DNA of 64,000 bases from Lyophyllum atratum (GCA_014905825.1 JACGCN010000077.1:1-64000); one strand, 5' to 3'. Positions 21,869 through 35,129 are shown, counted from the first letter of the stretch. Made by a program: numbers and translations. The notes: generated from the sequence alone by a model not told the origin.

Positions 21869-24157
21869 CTATACGATATAATTAGACCCGTATTCCACCG
21901 TATCGCGTTCTTTAGTGGCTGAGCGCGGAGGGATGTCAGTTTGCGTCTGTAGGTCCAGGGAGAACAAGATGGGTAGGAGTGAGATGGAGCACAGTTCTAG
22001 TTTGAGTAAGAGACGCACCAGCTCGTCGTCGCTGAAGAACTTGCTATCCAGATGTTCATGCACTTGCAAGTGCGAGCGCTGCAATAGGTCAAGGGTGTTG
22101 TTAGGAACCTGAATCGTGTGTGGGAAGGAGGGAAGCCACGTACCACCTCTTCTTCATTCCGTTCGTGCGTCGTGTCGATCCTGATCGAGATGTTCTGCTG
22201 CGATTTTTTGGCCGCCGTGTGGCGAGAGTTCACAAGGGTCGGCGGCATCGAGACGAGCATGTGGCTGACGTCGTTCTCCTTGCCCGTGATAGTCTTGCGT
22301 GCGTTGAGCGTCGCGAGGAAGGAATTGGTGTATACTGTTGATTGGACGAGTCACGGTAAGCCGTACTTTCCAACGCGGTAATAAAGAAGCGTAGCAACTT
22401 ACAGCGTCCGATGCAGAAGTAGAAGGCGGCGTAGATGAGCGTGAGAGGGGAAGCTATCAGCTGCGGGGCGGTCATTTCGGTCATACATCTTTGGTGGGAA
22501 ACGAAGGTAACGTACAGCAACCAATGATGCGATGGCACAGCAACTGGAAGAGCGCGAACAGTTAATGTGCGTTGAGATGAGGGACCCTAGATTGGACATC
22601 ACCTTGTCAAACTATAACGAGAGTTATTAGCGATCTATAGTCTAGAATTGAGAATACACGCAGGGACTTACACACCGGTGTTTACAACGAAGAGCATCTG
22701 AATCGCGTGGAAGAGATAAGTCGTGGATGTTTAGTAGTTCTCGACGATATATCTCTCACCAGTCTATTGATCATGCTGTCGGATCTGCAGGGTACAGTCA
22801 GTTCGACGATTCTCGAAGATACCTGCATGGGTGACGAACTTTTTGAAGCCGGTGCGCGCCTTGTGGAGCATGTAACAAAGGCTCCCGGCGATGACCACGT
22901 CCGCGGCTGTCGAGAGGGCATTGATGGAAATTGTGATAGCCTAGATAGGAGTTAGCGACGAGGCTTTTACTTCACTAGATGATAGGGTACCGAGATAGTG
23001 AGCAGGTCATCGTAGGTCTTCAGTCGCATCCTTTGAGAGGCTGTCAAATGACGCGTCGCTATCGTCAATGAAACGACTCACGCGAGGATAACCCAGACTA
23101 AATGTCGAAGGCTATTAGACAAGTAGCGTAGTAGAGGTTCAGGCCGACATACCAGTGCCCATACCTGGCGTTGCAAAGGTCAATATAGTACTGAAGTGGA
23201 GAAAGGGAGGCTCTCAGTGCTCACAAGCAGTGGACAGCACGACTAGCAAGATGGATCCCGTCAACAACTTGCTTCTGTTGCTCACTGCCACAATGAAAGT
23301 CAATGGCGGTGTTGTCAATGGGACGCATCGCCACTCACAAAGGTATACACGTGTCAAGTAGAAGCTGCCGCCCTCGTTTAGACCTGGTCCCAAAGCACGT
23401 ACGAAGTCGACTCACCATTGAACGAGACAGCCCGTGACACCCTGCCAAGACTCAGCCCTACATCGGAAAGGCCACCAAAAACTTTACTCACAGTGCACAG
23501 GGCCTCCATCTCCAAATAATAGAGTCAATGTTGACCTTCAAAGCCCCGAACCAAAAACTCACTACGACAGACCTAAAGATAACAGGTAAGTCAGAGAACG
23601 AGATCGAGTCATGCAGACTCACCAAACCAGGACTTCGAGGCTTGCGGGGTTGCTGCAGACGTGCTAAGCGAGGATACGGGTGTCTATTTGGATCTTGAAC
23701 TTACTCGTAATTCGAGATCAAGTAATGGTACACTGGGCGAAGAAGTCAGTCGCGCTGATATTGCACTAGGCTGGAAACGTACCCGTATGTGATATAAAAG
23801 CAAGATGAACCGAGTCGAGAACAGCCGTGGCGGCCACCTGAGATATCGTGAGAATGCGAGCGAGACGAACAACGATGCTTGTTTACCAGTGACTTGAGGA
23901 TCCACGGGTCTTCCTTGTAATCTATCCATGGAACGGGCTTGAGTATCAGCCTTCTAGAAACCCTGAAAACACGTACTTATGTAGTAAAAGAATGTCTGAA
24001 CCAGCGAAACACCCAAAAGGACGGCACTGATGACGACACCCACGAGCATGGAACCCATGCTAAATAATGAGGAAAACGCACGTCAGTCTGTCAGCAACTA
24101 CTCCAGTGTATGGAATACTCACTTCTCGTGGATATGCTCAGCCATCCGAGTCGCCAT
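21869..24157 (-). CDS. DUF6534-type multi-pass membrane protein
   Basis: Fungal seven-helix membrane protein of unknown function, a family expanded in Agaricomycetes. The start MATRMAEHIHE at 24157 is spliced (GTGAGT...TTTAG) to NMGSMLVGVVISAVLLGV, then FFYYINYKEDPWILKSL, VAATAVLDSVHLAFISH, VYHYLISNY, SVVVSFWFGALKVN, QGVTGCLVQ and FYLTRVY. Next come KTYDDLLTISAITISINALS, ADVVIAGSLCYMLHKARTGF, DSMINRLV and QLIASPLTLIYAAFYFCIGR. The family signature LATLNARKTITGKE lies near 22290. Ten or more very small exons with introns of about 50-60 nt make the exact structure uncertain. Near the C-terminus a 72-nt in-frame segment (22008 down to 21937) begins GTGCGT and ends CTACAG, so it may be a retained or optional intron. 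It is followed by TQTDIPPRSATKERDTVEY and the stop at 21869-21871. Confidence 0.8.
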
Positions 24158-25433
24158 GTTTGCACTGAGGGGTGATGTTGGAATGAGCGTCCAGTTGGCG
24201 GCACCGGGGTTAAACGTTACAGGGAGGTGCTTACGATTTGCAAAAACGCACCGGTGCTGCATATGTAGTCCGCCATGTCGCCTTCTGGCCAAATGGAGGA
24301 GGGCAGAAGCAATGTGCCTCTCCAACCTAAAGTTGATCGGAGAACCCACGATTGCGCACTCCTGACGATCTTCGATCGGGCAAGAGTCCGTAACGGGGTA
24401 CATTTGGGGTACATGGTGAAGAGACTGGTTGTAACTGACGGGCCTGGTCTAGGCATCACTTAAATTTGGTCAATCGAATCCATGTGCTTTTTTATGAATG
24501 GAAGAGATGCTAGGAATACGCACCCGGCAGGCGTACTCGGACGAACGGCACTTGAATCCACCAAGTCTTCTGTTCTCTGGATTGTTGATTTCTGAAGATA
24601 GCAACAGTTCCCCCACTTGCCGATCGCTAGGGGCTGCCGGGCGTTCAGGGAAGGATTGAAAGGTGGACACGGCAATAAATGGCATCGTGTCAAAAAACTT
24701 AAAACTGTCTCTTGCCCACCGTCAGATTCAGAGCCATTTAGTAACTTATGCACAAGAACTTGAAGCTTGAAGAAGTGAAAAACACAGCATGAGCTCCACG
24801 AGCTCCAGTTTGCGTATTTCCCGGAATTTCTTGGGGAACGTTCAAACGAAGCGTGACAAGATTGTCACGACTTGCATCAAGGCGATCTTTGACCAATGTG
24901 GTTCCGCCGGCGCGGTGGGTCCGCGTACCTGTAAGTAGGCTCACATAAGCACTTCACGTTATGAACACGCGTGGACGTTCTTGGTATGAGACTACTCGTA
25001 CCTGGCCCTTTAGGTTTTTGCTTGACCTGCTAGATTGAGATTGATTCTTTCGACAACTTTCGTTGAGTATTTCCAAGGTCCTTTCGCAACTAATTACCCT
25101 TATTCCTACGACTTTCTCCAGGTGTTCCTTGAGACATACCTCATACGAGGGACGACGACCATCACATCTCGAAATATGGATGTTTCCCATGCGACTGGAT
25201 CTTCCGATCTTCTACTCCGATTCATTCAGACTTGTTGCCAATATGCCTTCGCATCAGAATGGGCCTGCGCCCGAGAGATCTTCAACCCAGTTGGCCTGGG
25301 AGTTTTAGCGACGTCTTGTGGGCGCAGTGTAGCCTCCATAAAGTTGCTTCCATACATACCCAACAGCAGTCAATACTAATCTCGCAGACGCAAGTCGCAG
25401 TCCCACGAAAGTCCAACCTGAGTCTCTCCTTCG
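24158..25433. other. Intergenic region between divergent genes
   Basis: Contains the promoter sides of the minus-strand DUF6534 gene and the plus-strand P450. Several 70-110-codon open frames overlap on both strands without motifs; none is supported. Confidence 0.4.
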
Positions 25434-27474
25434 ATGTCTTTTCGATTTTTGTCAACGATGGAAGTCGCGGTAGCGGTCTTAGGATTATTCGTTCTTCGCG
25501 GATACCTCAGAAGGCGGGGCAAATCTCCTCTTCCACCTGGTCCCAGAGGTCTTCCCATCCTTGGCGTGAGTTATGATTTTATCACCCGTCGCCCACATTC
25601 ACTCAATAAACGCATCTTAGAATGTAGCGGATATGCCGTCTGAGAAGGAATGGGTGACATTTGCTGAGTGGGGGAGAAAGTGGGGTACGTTCGATACGCC
25701 ACACCGTTAATGAATGACCCTTTGATATCTTGCGTTCTTTCGAAGGTGGTATCTGCTCCGTGAAGTTGTTCGGTCGATCTATGATCGTCATAAACTCCTC
25801 TGAGATACAGAACGAACTGGACAAGCAGGGAGCGATATACTCCGATCGGCCCAGGCTAGAAATGGGTGGGGTACTTGTGGGATACGGAGAGACGATTGTA
25901 CTCCTTCATTACGGGGCTCGCTTTCGCACCTTCCGCAAATACTTCTCTAATCACTTAGGCTCCGCCCAAATGGGAAAGCATATGCATACTATCGAACACG
26001 AAACGCATCGCTTCTTGAAACGGCAATTGACTCGTCCTAACGATCTCATGTCAAATCTGCGCAAGTATGTTGCTCGTTTATTATTCATTCTGGTTTGAGA
26101 TTGATGAATGTTTGCAGACTTGCAGGAGGAGTGATCCTGCACCTAACTTACGGCATCACGGTTGAAGAGGGCGAGGATCCTTTCGTCAACCTCATCGAAG
26201 ACGCAAACAAGAATTTCAACGCGGCTACTGTTCCTGGAGCGTTCCTCGTCGATTTCTTCCCTTCGATCCGCTATCTTCCAGAGTGGTTACCAGGAATGGG
26301 ATTCATGGAAACTGCGCGTACATGGGCGAAAGCAACGGCTGCTATGGTCGAAGTCCCTTTTGCGTTCACTAAAAAACAAATAGTACGACGTGATACTGCA
26401 TCCTTCTATTCCGTCTCTGACTCCATGGAACGCAGGCAACAGGATCAGCTCCTCCTTCGTTCGTAGCTAACCTTCTCGAAGACGAGGGCGGCCTCTCTGA
26501 GGAGCGAAGTCGCGATATCAAATTTGCGGCCAGCTCCATGTATGGTGGTAAGTCGAACCGTCGTCCCGCTGCTGCTTCAACTCAGCCACATTTACCTTAG
26601 CCGGCGCCGATACGACCGTTTCCGCGGAGTATGCCTTCTTCTTGGCTATGGTTCTGCACCCAGGTAAAGACGAGAAATGTAGATGATGATTTTGTACGGC
26701 ACTGACAGCCGCACTTGAGAGGTTCTCAAGAAAGCACAAGAAGAGATCGATAATGTGATAGGCAACGACAGGCTTCCAACTCATAAAGACCGCGCCCAAC
26801 TTCCGTATGTCAACGCTATCGTGACAGAAGTCCTGAGATGGAATAGCGTCGCTCCGACAGGTACCACGTCTTGACGTATTTTTCACCTTCAAGCATTAGC
26901 TTATCATTCTTATCTTTTCAGGCGTACCTCATACCGCCATGGAAGATGGTATCATCAACGGTTACTTGATTCCAAAAGGATCTATCATCATCTCTAATCT
27001 ATGGTACGCTCTGTTTCGTATCCGCGTTATACACCTTTCAAAGACATATTAAATATTTTCAGGGGCATGCTTCATGATCCTGTTACTTATCCCGAGCCTT
27101 TTGTCTTCAACCCCAATCGTCACATCGCAACAAACGACAAACCCGCGCAGCAGGACCCTCGCACGATATGCTTCGGCTATGGACGGCGAATTTGTGCAGG
27201 CATGTACCTCGCGGAAGCGTCGCTGTTCTCTGCGATTTCGATGTCCCTTGCCGTCTTTGACATCCAGAAGGCCGTCGAGAACGGTGTCGAGATTACCCCA
27301 GTTCACGAGAACACTTCCGGCATAATCAGGTGCTTCTTCTTTCGACATCCTTTTTTGGGTACAGACACTGACATTGCTTCGCGGCTTCTCAGCTACCCAG
27401 AGATATTCAAGTGCACGGTCAAACCCCGTTCCGAAAAGGCGGTGGCCCTCATTTCGCAGGAACACAACCTGTGA
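25434..27474 (+). CDS. Cytochrome P450 monooxygenase
   Basis: Membrane-anchored ER P450, heme-thiolate monooxygenase. The N-terminus has a hydrophobic anchor (MEVAVAVLGLFVLRGYL), a basic stop and the proline hinge PLPPGPRGLPILG. The spliced continuation NVADMPSEKEWVTFAEWGRKWGG is typical of Agaricomycete P450s annotated as O-methylsterigmatocystin oxidoreductase-like. Conserved motifs: I-helix AGADTTVSAEYAF, K-helix ExxR in VTEVLRW, the PEPFVFNPNRH meander motif, and the heme loop FGYGRRICAGMYLAE with the axial Cys. After FFLAMVLHP the frame continues as EVLKKAQEEIDNVIG only if the intron at about 26664-26716 ends in an unusual GAG acceptor; with the usual CAG the frame would hit a stop. The last intron (27330-27391) joins SGII to SYPEIFKCTV. 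Stop after SQEHNL. Family clear, subfamily and substrate unknown. An upstream in-frame Met pair makes the exact start ambiguous by a few codons. Confidence 0.9.
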
Positions 27475-30400
27475 CGACTGGCAGTCATCAGATCTAGTTC
27501 AAAGCTGCTGCTGCGTGATTCCAATCAACACTATATATCCTAAATCCATGTCTATTAATTCAGACCCTCCAGGTCATCTTCATACTATCCTTGAGGGAAC
27601 GCAGATTTCGCATCTCCGAGAACTGCCATGTCACGATGTATCTCGACGCAAACCAAGAAGAACCAGCATGAGACGAAGTCCGTCGATCACCGTCAGGTTA
27701 CAGGCAAGCTATCGTACACGTGTAGAGCACATGTCCAAGCACGTTCCACTTGTGTGGGCGACTTACATGATCTACATATACTTCTCAAGGGTGCCGAACG
27801 ACCGTCCTATGTATGCTTACATCGTGCTAAGTTTGGTCTAATGCCTCGATGTGATGCACGAGAAAACAAGTTATCTGTCAGACACTTGAATGTACCTGTC
27901 CCCCGCACGAGATCCTCTGCTGCCATTGCGGCCCTCCATGTCCTCCCATCCCCTACTCGCACGCCTTACACTACATTCATAACGATAGGCCAGATCTCGG
28001 AAGACAAGGCGGATTTCAAAAATTGCGGCCCGCCTGTGACCCACGGCAAAGCCACAAGTCTGGCCTCACCATGGGACGATCGCACGGGAGAAATTCATAT
28101 ACTTTTCCTGGGAAATCACATCTATGGCAACAGCGACTGCTCAGCTTCGATTTGTAATCTGCCCTGAACCAAACAAGGCCGGGACCCCAAACGCATAGAT
28201 CAGCGTCATATCTAATCAGTGATTTGCTAGTTGACTTTACAAGTTCAACATCGTTCATCGTCGACTCTCCCTACCACCACGTCACGGTGGACTGCCATCC
28301 ACTGTGAAACGTCTTATAGTATGTATATTTTATGTTTTCTTAATGTGTTTGGTGTCCTTACCCTGCTGAACTTGTTCAATTCAACCTTACAGGTATATTA
28401 TGCTATTCCGCCACTCCTAGCCCTCGGAACACCACACAGCGCCCTCCTCCACTGTAGAAGGATCTTGAGATGATGGGGGAAGATTAGTGTGCCCATTTGA
28501 GCTGTTTCCTGCAGATTTGGTAGGGACAAGCTTGCAGTGGCTCATGCGACTCTCAAGGGAGCAAGGGAAGGGAAAGAAAGAGCAGGGCAGACGCCAGGTG
28601 GGCGAGAGCCATTTCAGGTGCGTCCTGCTACCTCTCTATTACTACTGACCTCATGTATGTACCCCATTCATAGCCGTTTCGACATCCTGCCTCGCAGCAA
28701 CGGAGAACAAGCACATGACCCCGTTCTCCATGTGAAGGCAAGTCCCCCCACTACGTCGCCGGACAAGCATAGCACTTCCCACCGCACAAGCCTCCTCTAA
28801 CTGCCAATGCCGGCTTCCAGAGCCAAGCCGCCACACACGAAAGCATCAAGCACCTCCTCCGGTGCTCACTTACACATTGCGCACCCCACTCACCTTGGTG
28901 CCTGAGCGTAGCTCGCTCGATCACTCTGCCTCTTGTACGCGCTAGAGCGGGCACGGCTTTAGCGCTGGCGAGGTGCTCCCACCTCCCGAGCCCCAGACAG
29001 TCGCGCGTCAATAGCCATTCCGGCCCTTCTGCTCGGTGTCTCGCACTGCGCCGCCTCCACTTGCTGTAAGAGGCCGATCGACACCACACCTCCGTGCCTA
29101 GATCTTCAAGCAAGCCGTTGCATTGACATCCGAAATGCCCGCTCGTTTGATCCATTTGACCAAGGTTTCGACAGTTGACAGGTACCCTTCCTCCCTGATT
29201 TCTCCCGGTCATTGCTCACTGATTTTCTGAAGCTTGAGTGCGCGGCATTCTCACACATATCCAGATCGTCCGTTCGTAGGGCGATGCGGCGACGAAAAAG
29301 GGCTGTACACAACGTGACCCAGAATTTGGTCATTTCTACTCGATTATCATAGGGCTCGCCGCGTATATCATATGGCTCTACGCATCCCCTAAGGACATAC
29401 CTAACGGTTTCGCTCCTCTCTGACAGCACTGATTGACCAGTTGATCGTGAGTACTCTGCAGGCTTCTCACCGTTATTGTGAACCCTTCGAATCCTCGAAA
29501 GCACCTTAGAAACTGGTATTTGGTATGGATGATGCTGCACAATCGAGCATGGGCCATGATGGAGACCAACGGATTCTTCGGAATTCTAAATCGTTGACTA
29601 CATCTGATCAAGGTTTTTGTATCACTCAGTCCGTTGACGTCGTCATTCCCAGCGCGTGGACAGTCGATTCAGCCCGTCTCTCATCGTTGGAGTTGAATAT
29701 CCGAAAGACGCGAAACCTCTTTGATGTCGTAAGTTGTGGACAGAACGCACAAGATTCACGACTCTGCAATTGTTGCTACCACTACTCACGCCTACATAGC
29801 CCCAGCTGTATTCGGGCCCTGCCACATATCTCCCCATCTCGTCCAAGTGCTCCTGTGTCCGGGGTCCATTCACTTGCCTGTGTCCTTGGTATCAGGAGCT
29901 GATATGTGGATCTGGAGATGGGATATCCAGTCCAGCAGATCAGGATACGTGCAGGGGTGTGAAGAGTGCTCGGCCAACATGTAACAGCCGCCTAGTGGGA
30001 TTGGGCGAGGGTTGGCGAGGAGTTCCGCTAGGTGAGCATCCCCTAAGCCAGCAATTGAAATAACCAGCTTGCTGCTTTGTACAATCGGGTTCATGTGACA
30101 TCCAAGAGGGCGATCTGTCACTGTGTCATGTCCGCACAAAAAAAAATGTCCATCCATCGGTGTAGCACTTGATGCCAGTCCTGGGAAAATTGCTTCGCCC
30201 ACTGACGGGCGCCATGGAGGTACCAGAGGAGTGCCACAAGACTGAGATTGCGAATAACCTCTAGTGAATAATTTTAGATGTATCTCACATAATGGAGTCT
30301 TGATTGTCATTGGATGTGCATTATAACTGATTATGTTCTGAAGGTCGTGGCGGGAGAGACATATATACTAGGGTCATTCGGGCGACGTGATAGAACATAG

Positions 30401-32706
30401 GGACTACATGTCAGCTATAGGACTCAATAAAGCCTCCAGGTCGAGCGAGTATACTAACTAATAATGAAATTCCAATTGTTCCTATGATCCTGTGAGTGCC
30501 GGATTGACCCCCAACCTAAATGTCTCTACACAGTGGATAATGCAATTTATAATACTGCTTTTACAACGAAGGAAAATCCGTTTGCTATTAGCGATTGGAC
30601 AAGCAAGGTGATGCACTTGATAGTACACAATTCGTAGTCTATGCGTTCGGGGTCCTGGCATTGTTTGGTTCAGGGCAGATTACAAATCACTGTTAAGCGA
30701 AGCTGAGCAGTCGCTGTTGCCATACACATCCATCAAAGCTGGTGACTGATACTTTAACGAACTTATGGTAGAAACCGTAAGGAAACATAGACTGATGTGC
30801 GAAAGAGGACATGTCAGTGCAGCGGTATTCACGTCATCCTATAGGGGCTCTGAGCGGTCTCAGGCAATAAACAGAGATAGAAGATAGAAAAGCAGAGTTA
30901 GCACAAATATGTCTACTACTCCCCCGATCGAGAGTAGCTGGTGTTGCACGGCAACCCCGGGTCTGAAAGATATTCGTTGGTAAACGTATCACTTGCATAA
31001 AGAGGTCCAAAGACTACATTGCCTTCCGATGCTCTGCGATGTTCGTCAATCTATTGTCGTCCCATCTCGTCAGGAGAAAGCCGTGCTGGAAGGCGCAATC
31101 ATTCAACATAGCAACTGAGCACTTGTACGTTCGCGAACCGTACCTGCATCAACACAGTCGCAATCACTTCCTGATTCGCCAGGTACTCACGGAGAGCTCC
31201 CTGGTCGTGCCGCAGATTGAAATATTGGTGCGCTACTGCGGCATGTTCAACCACAGAATATCTGTGCTCCTTGATGTTCCCTTCCGAGCTCGTAGCCATG
31301 GGGCGGCTCGAATCTCATGAGAGATGTTGCGGTTGGTCCTTCAAGTTGTGATTGTTTTGTTGGAGTCACTCACAGAACGCAGCTGGAAGGAGTTTCCAAA
31401 TTTGACCCCTTTCCATCCAGAGCGGGTGCGAGATAGACGTCCCTGGCCTTATACTTACATGTCGATCAGGTGGTGAGTGAACTAACAACAGTGGGTGAAT
31501 ACGTACTTTACTTTCTCGCATACGAGACAGAACCGCAAACGGAGTGAGAAGTAGACTTCGGACGCGTCGACACTGTTGCAGGCCTACGACATAATTAGTA
31601 ACACCGAAGAGTGGATAAATGGGATCGACACTTGCGGAACATAGCTGGTCGAAAATGAGACTCGCATACTGTGGTTCGTTCATATCTGGGGGACATCCCA
31701 CAGGGAGTGCAAGCGTTATTTCGGCCTTCCTAAAAGCCACAGCCCACACGAATCGCGAGTTCCTAGACATGAAGATACATCGAAATTGTTTCGAGACTCG
31801 TGATAGAGATAGAAGATCGGCTGGTTCTAGTGCACACCCGATCTACAGGGCGAATAAACCTCAGATTCAACCACGATGCAGCGCCAATGATAACGATGGT
31901 CGGAAGACCTACTAACCTCCAAGACTATGTCTATCGGCACGTTTCCGAACGCGGGGGTCTGGGCAAAAACTTCCTCGGAAGGCCGGATGCGGTGATCAAC
32001 CTTGGCTTTGACCGAACTAGCATCCCGCACTCTTTTGGTGATATGAGAGTAGCGGGCCACTGTTCCTCTCAAGATTTCAGCTATCCTGCGAGACGCTCGA
32101 TGTCGAAGACGTTACGAACACATCATGGTCTTAACAGTCTCCGAAAGGGATTCCATTGTAGCTGTTAAAGCCTTCGACGCAACCAGAGCATCTCGTCTTC
32201 CCATGGCGTACCAGTTAGGAGGTCTCGATCTGCCCATGATGGTGGTGGTTAAGAGAAGAGTTGAAGGTTGTCACGATAGCTGTGCGCAGTCACATATCAT
32301 TTGAAGTCGGCGGAGTTGCTTATGAGCTTGCTATGGATAATACCAGTGTCAGGTGCAACACGAGTGATTGTCGATAGACGTCCCTATGTCGCTATGGCCT
32401 GAGCTGCAACCTGCCAGCTGCGAATGTACAAGCCACCAACAATGCACTGTGGACAAACGCAGATGAAATTCAGTCGGAGGTTCCGCCAAACTGACTCAGG
32501 ATTTGCGGTGGGTGATGTTGAAGATGAAGAAGAAGGTTCAAGGTCGACACGGTGAAGACCATGGCCGTGATTGGCACGAACCATTTCAGGCAAGGGCGGG
32601 TGGGTCAGTGTTTGAGCTCGAGCGTGTTGCCAAGCCGACCACAACAATAGTCCCGCAGTCACGAACTCCACGCAGGCACTAGGGAATATCGTCCAATTAC
32701 CCGACC
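27475..32706. other. Gene-poor 5.2 kb region
   Basis: I recognise no gene here. The longest open frame is 27628-28167 (+, 179 codons), just downstream of the P450. It has no motif and no signal peptide. Other open frames of 100-153 codons (28751-29212 -, 29106-29540 -, 29870-30310 -, 31366-31770 -, 31800-32168 +) overlap each other on opposite strands. Lower GC content and absence of good splice chains suggest non-coding or decayed sequence. Confidence 0.5.
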
Positions 32707-33507
32707 ATGGTCCTTGTTCTCGTTATCGGCGACCTCCATATTCCTCACAGAATACATGACCTCCCAGCAAAGTTCAAGAAGCTTCTAATGCCCGGGAAAA
32801 TTCAACAAATCCTATGCACCGGCAACGTATGTGACAAGGAAACCTACGAATACCTGAGGACAATCTCGCCAGATGTGCACGTTGTCAAGGGTGACTACGA
32901 TGAGGTGCGTAACTACTCCCAGTCATGGTTATTGAATGCTGACCCGAATGCCATATAGAGCTCAGTGTCGCCTCTATCAATCACTGTGGTTCATGCGCCA
33001 ATAAAGATCGGCGTAATACATGGCCACCAATGTATACCCACCGGAGACCTAGACTCGCTCAGCTCAATAGCCCGACAGATGGATGTGGACGTACTGGTCT
33101 CAGGACATACCCACACGTGCGTTTATAGCTGCTCCGAACAGGTCTGACACTCACGACACCATCACAGTTTCCAGGCTATCGAATTCGACAACAAGTTCTT
33201 CCTGAATCCAGGCTCAGCTACCGGTGCGTGGACGGGTGCTTACAACGGGTACGTCGGTCCTCTGTCGGTGAGGAATTTCTACTCACCACCACGCAGGGAT
33301 CCAATTCCTTCGTTCGCCCTCATGGACATCCAAGGCCCCGTGGTCGTGACGTACGTCTACCAACTCATCGAAGGCGAGCCCCGGGTGGAGAAGATTGAGT
33401 GGAGGAAAGAGCCCGAATCTGCGCCAGGCGCGCCGCGGAGCACCGTCCTGCCACAGAACATCCCTAGTCCCACGCCAGGGAGCCCACAAGGCGGGTCGGT
33501 CTGGTGA
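32707..33507 (+). CDS. VPS29: Retromer subunit VPS29
   Basis: Component of the retromer core (with Vps26 and Vps35), which recycles sorting receptors from endosomes to the Golgi. It has a calcineurin-type metallophosphoesterase fold, generally regarded as a protein-interaction scaffold. Four exons: 32707-32904, 32959-33116, 33168-33248, 33297-33507. Fold landmarks: [12 protein letters not shown] at the N-terminus, [41 protein letters not shown] and [40 protein letters not shown] follows, then [10 protein letters not shown] and [20 protein letters not shown]. The length (about 215 residues) matches the family plus a short Pro/Ser-rich C-terminal tail ([19 protein letters not shown]). All splice junctions are consensus GT-AG and restore the family alignment. 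The start ATG is the natural one. Confidence 0.95.
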
Positions 33508-34438
33508 TCTCGCGCTATGAAGCGTTTTGTATGATGATGAAGTGAGTGACCTTCCTCTAGATCCTGAACATCCAGCTCACGACCACAATCTTCCACGGGG
33601 GTAGATAGCACGACGCTACTTCAGGCATTCACTCGACCACATCTGGGGGAAGGCCATTTCATAACCGAGCGAGCATCTCCCATTGCGGAACTCCAGAAGC
33701 ATGTCATCACGAGCGTTAGACAATACACCCAGCAGACAGCCTTATAGTACATTTCATTCTTCAGGTTCGAGCCACGACTCGAAAGCGACGTGATTTGATC
33801 GAGGTCTCGTCACCGAACAACACCGCTTTCGCTTTTGTCCTCAATGTTATCCATTCCATGCAGGAATATAAATGCATAGATCTTCTCACTCGTTCCAATT
33901 GTCGAGGTAAGGACAGCAGCGACAAACCACGGTGCTGTTCACATGTGGTAAGATAAGAAGATTAGATTAGATTCAACGTCCGGTCAGACCAAGATTCTAT
34001 CAAGCATGTTGTTTCCTGACCGTCCTCATCACCTTTTCACGCTATCGGCGGAGCTGTGATGGCAAGTTTCCTGAACGATCATCATGGCAGGTTGATTGCT
34101 GGAGCCATCGACTGCGCCGGTCTTGTGCGCTCACGAGGACTAGCTGGTGGTTGGTGCCTTCTGTTCAGTAAAATCTTGGTACTTGAAGAGATGTGCGCAC
34201 CTTTGGAACATGTTTTGATTTTTCATGCATCGCTCTAATTGCTCGATAACCGCTAGGTTCATGCTACGACATGATCCATCAGAATCTTTTCGATTGCCTT
34301 GGGCTCTATGGTTGTGGTCAAGGGAACATCTAGGCATGTATAAAGGAGGCTTTCAGGCGAGACCCTGCGTGCTGCCGAACTAGAACACTACGTTGAACTT
34401 CCCCCGCCCCAGGAAATACTCGCGCGCTACACAAGGTT
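33508..34438. other. Intergenic region
   Basis: No supported gene. Short open frames only (for example 34056-34238 +). 3' flank of VPS29. Confidence 0.45.
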
Positions 34439-34830
34439 ATGCCGGAAACGACTTCACACGATTCAGACAGCACCGAAGTCACGGTTACTATCTTCAATAC
34501 GTTTGCGTTCTTAGGCGTCTTTTTGAATGCCGCCGTGTTAGCGCCAGTGATCTTTTCGCCCAGCGTCCGACGGCGAACTGTCTGGTCTGGCCTTACTCCT
34601 TCATGGATCATCTACTCCAAGTCATATCTCCTCATCGTTGGTCGGCAATTAGAAGTACAGGCACCTCCTTTTGGGTTGTGCTTTTTCCAGGCGGTACTGA
34701 TGTATGCCTCTCCTATGCTGTGAGTAACCATCGCGTTGGTTTCCAGTGAGACAACTTAACCTTATTCAGGTTGCGTCGATTTACGGGAGGGACAATAGAC
34801 TCCCTATTTGTATGCTAATAGATATGTACG
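34439..34830 (+). pseudogene. Truncated fungal 7TM receptor-like gene
   Basis: The first exon from ATG 34439 reads like the N-terminus of Agaricomycete 7TM receptor-like proteins: a short polar head (MPETTSHDSDSTEVTV), helix 1 TIFNTFAFLGVFLNAAVLAPV, the loop FSPSVRRRTVWSGLTPSWI, helix 2 IIYSKSYLLIVG, then GLCFFQAVLMYASPM. A possible intron (GTGAGT at about 34720) leads to VASIYGRDNRLP, but the frame then runs into stops. The remaining four to five helices are not found before the minus-strand fasciclin gene that follows at 35130. I read it as a 5' fragment of a receptor gene, truncated or degraded. It could also be a very short expressed protein, which I consider less likely. Confidence 0.5.
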
Positions 34831-35129
34831 CGGTCCCTGACCTTTTCCACCTGTGTTGCTTTTTCCACTGGGTCGGAATCGAGACTCATGGACTGCCTTC
34901 ATAATGATACTGCATACACCCACTGAAAAGATGATCGGCATGCCCGCTTCCCACCTAGCAATTTTAAACTTTCCCTGGAGACTGGAAGAGTCTTCAACCC
35001 TGTAGCTATAGGGATATGTAGTATGATTGAAGGTATAGGTTACAGACTAAGTCCGCCAAAATCACAAAAGAAGAAAGTACAAATCCAGATCCTCAACGAA
35101 AGAAGAAAAAATACACCTCAATACATCAT

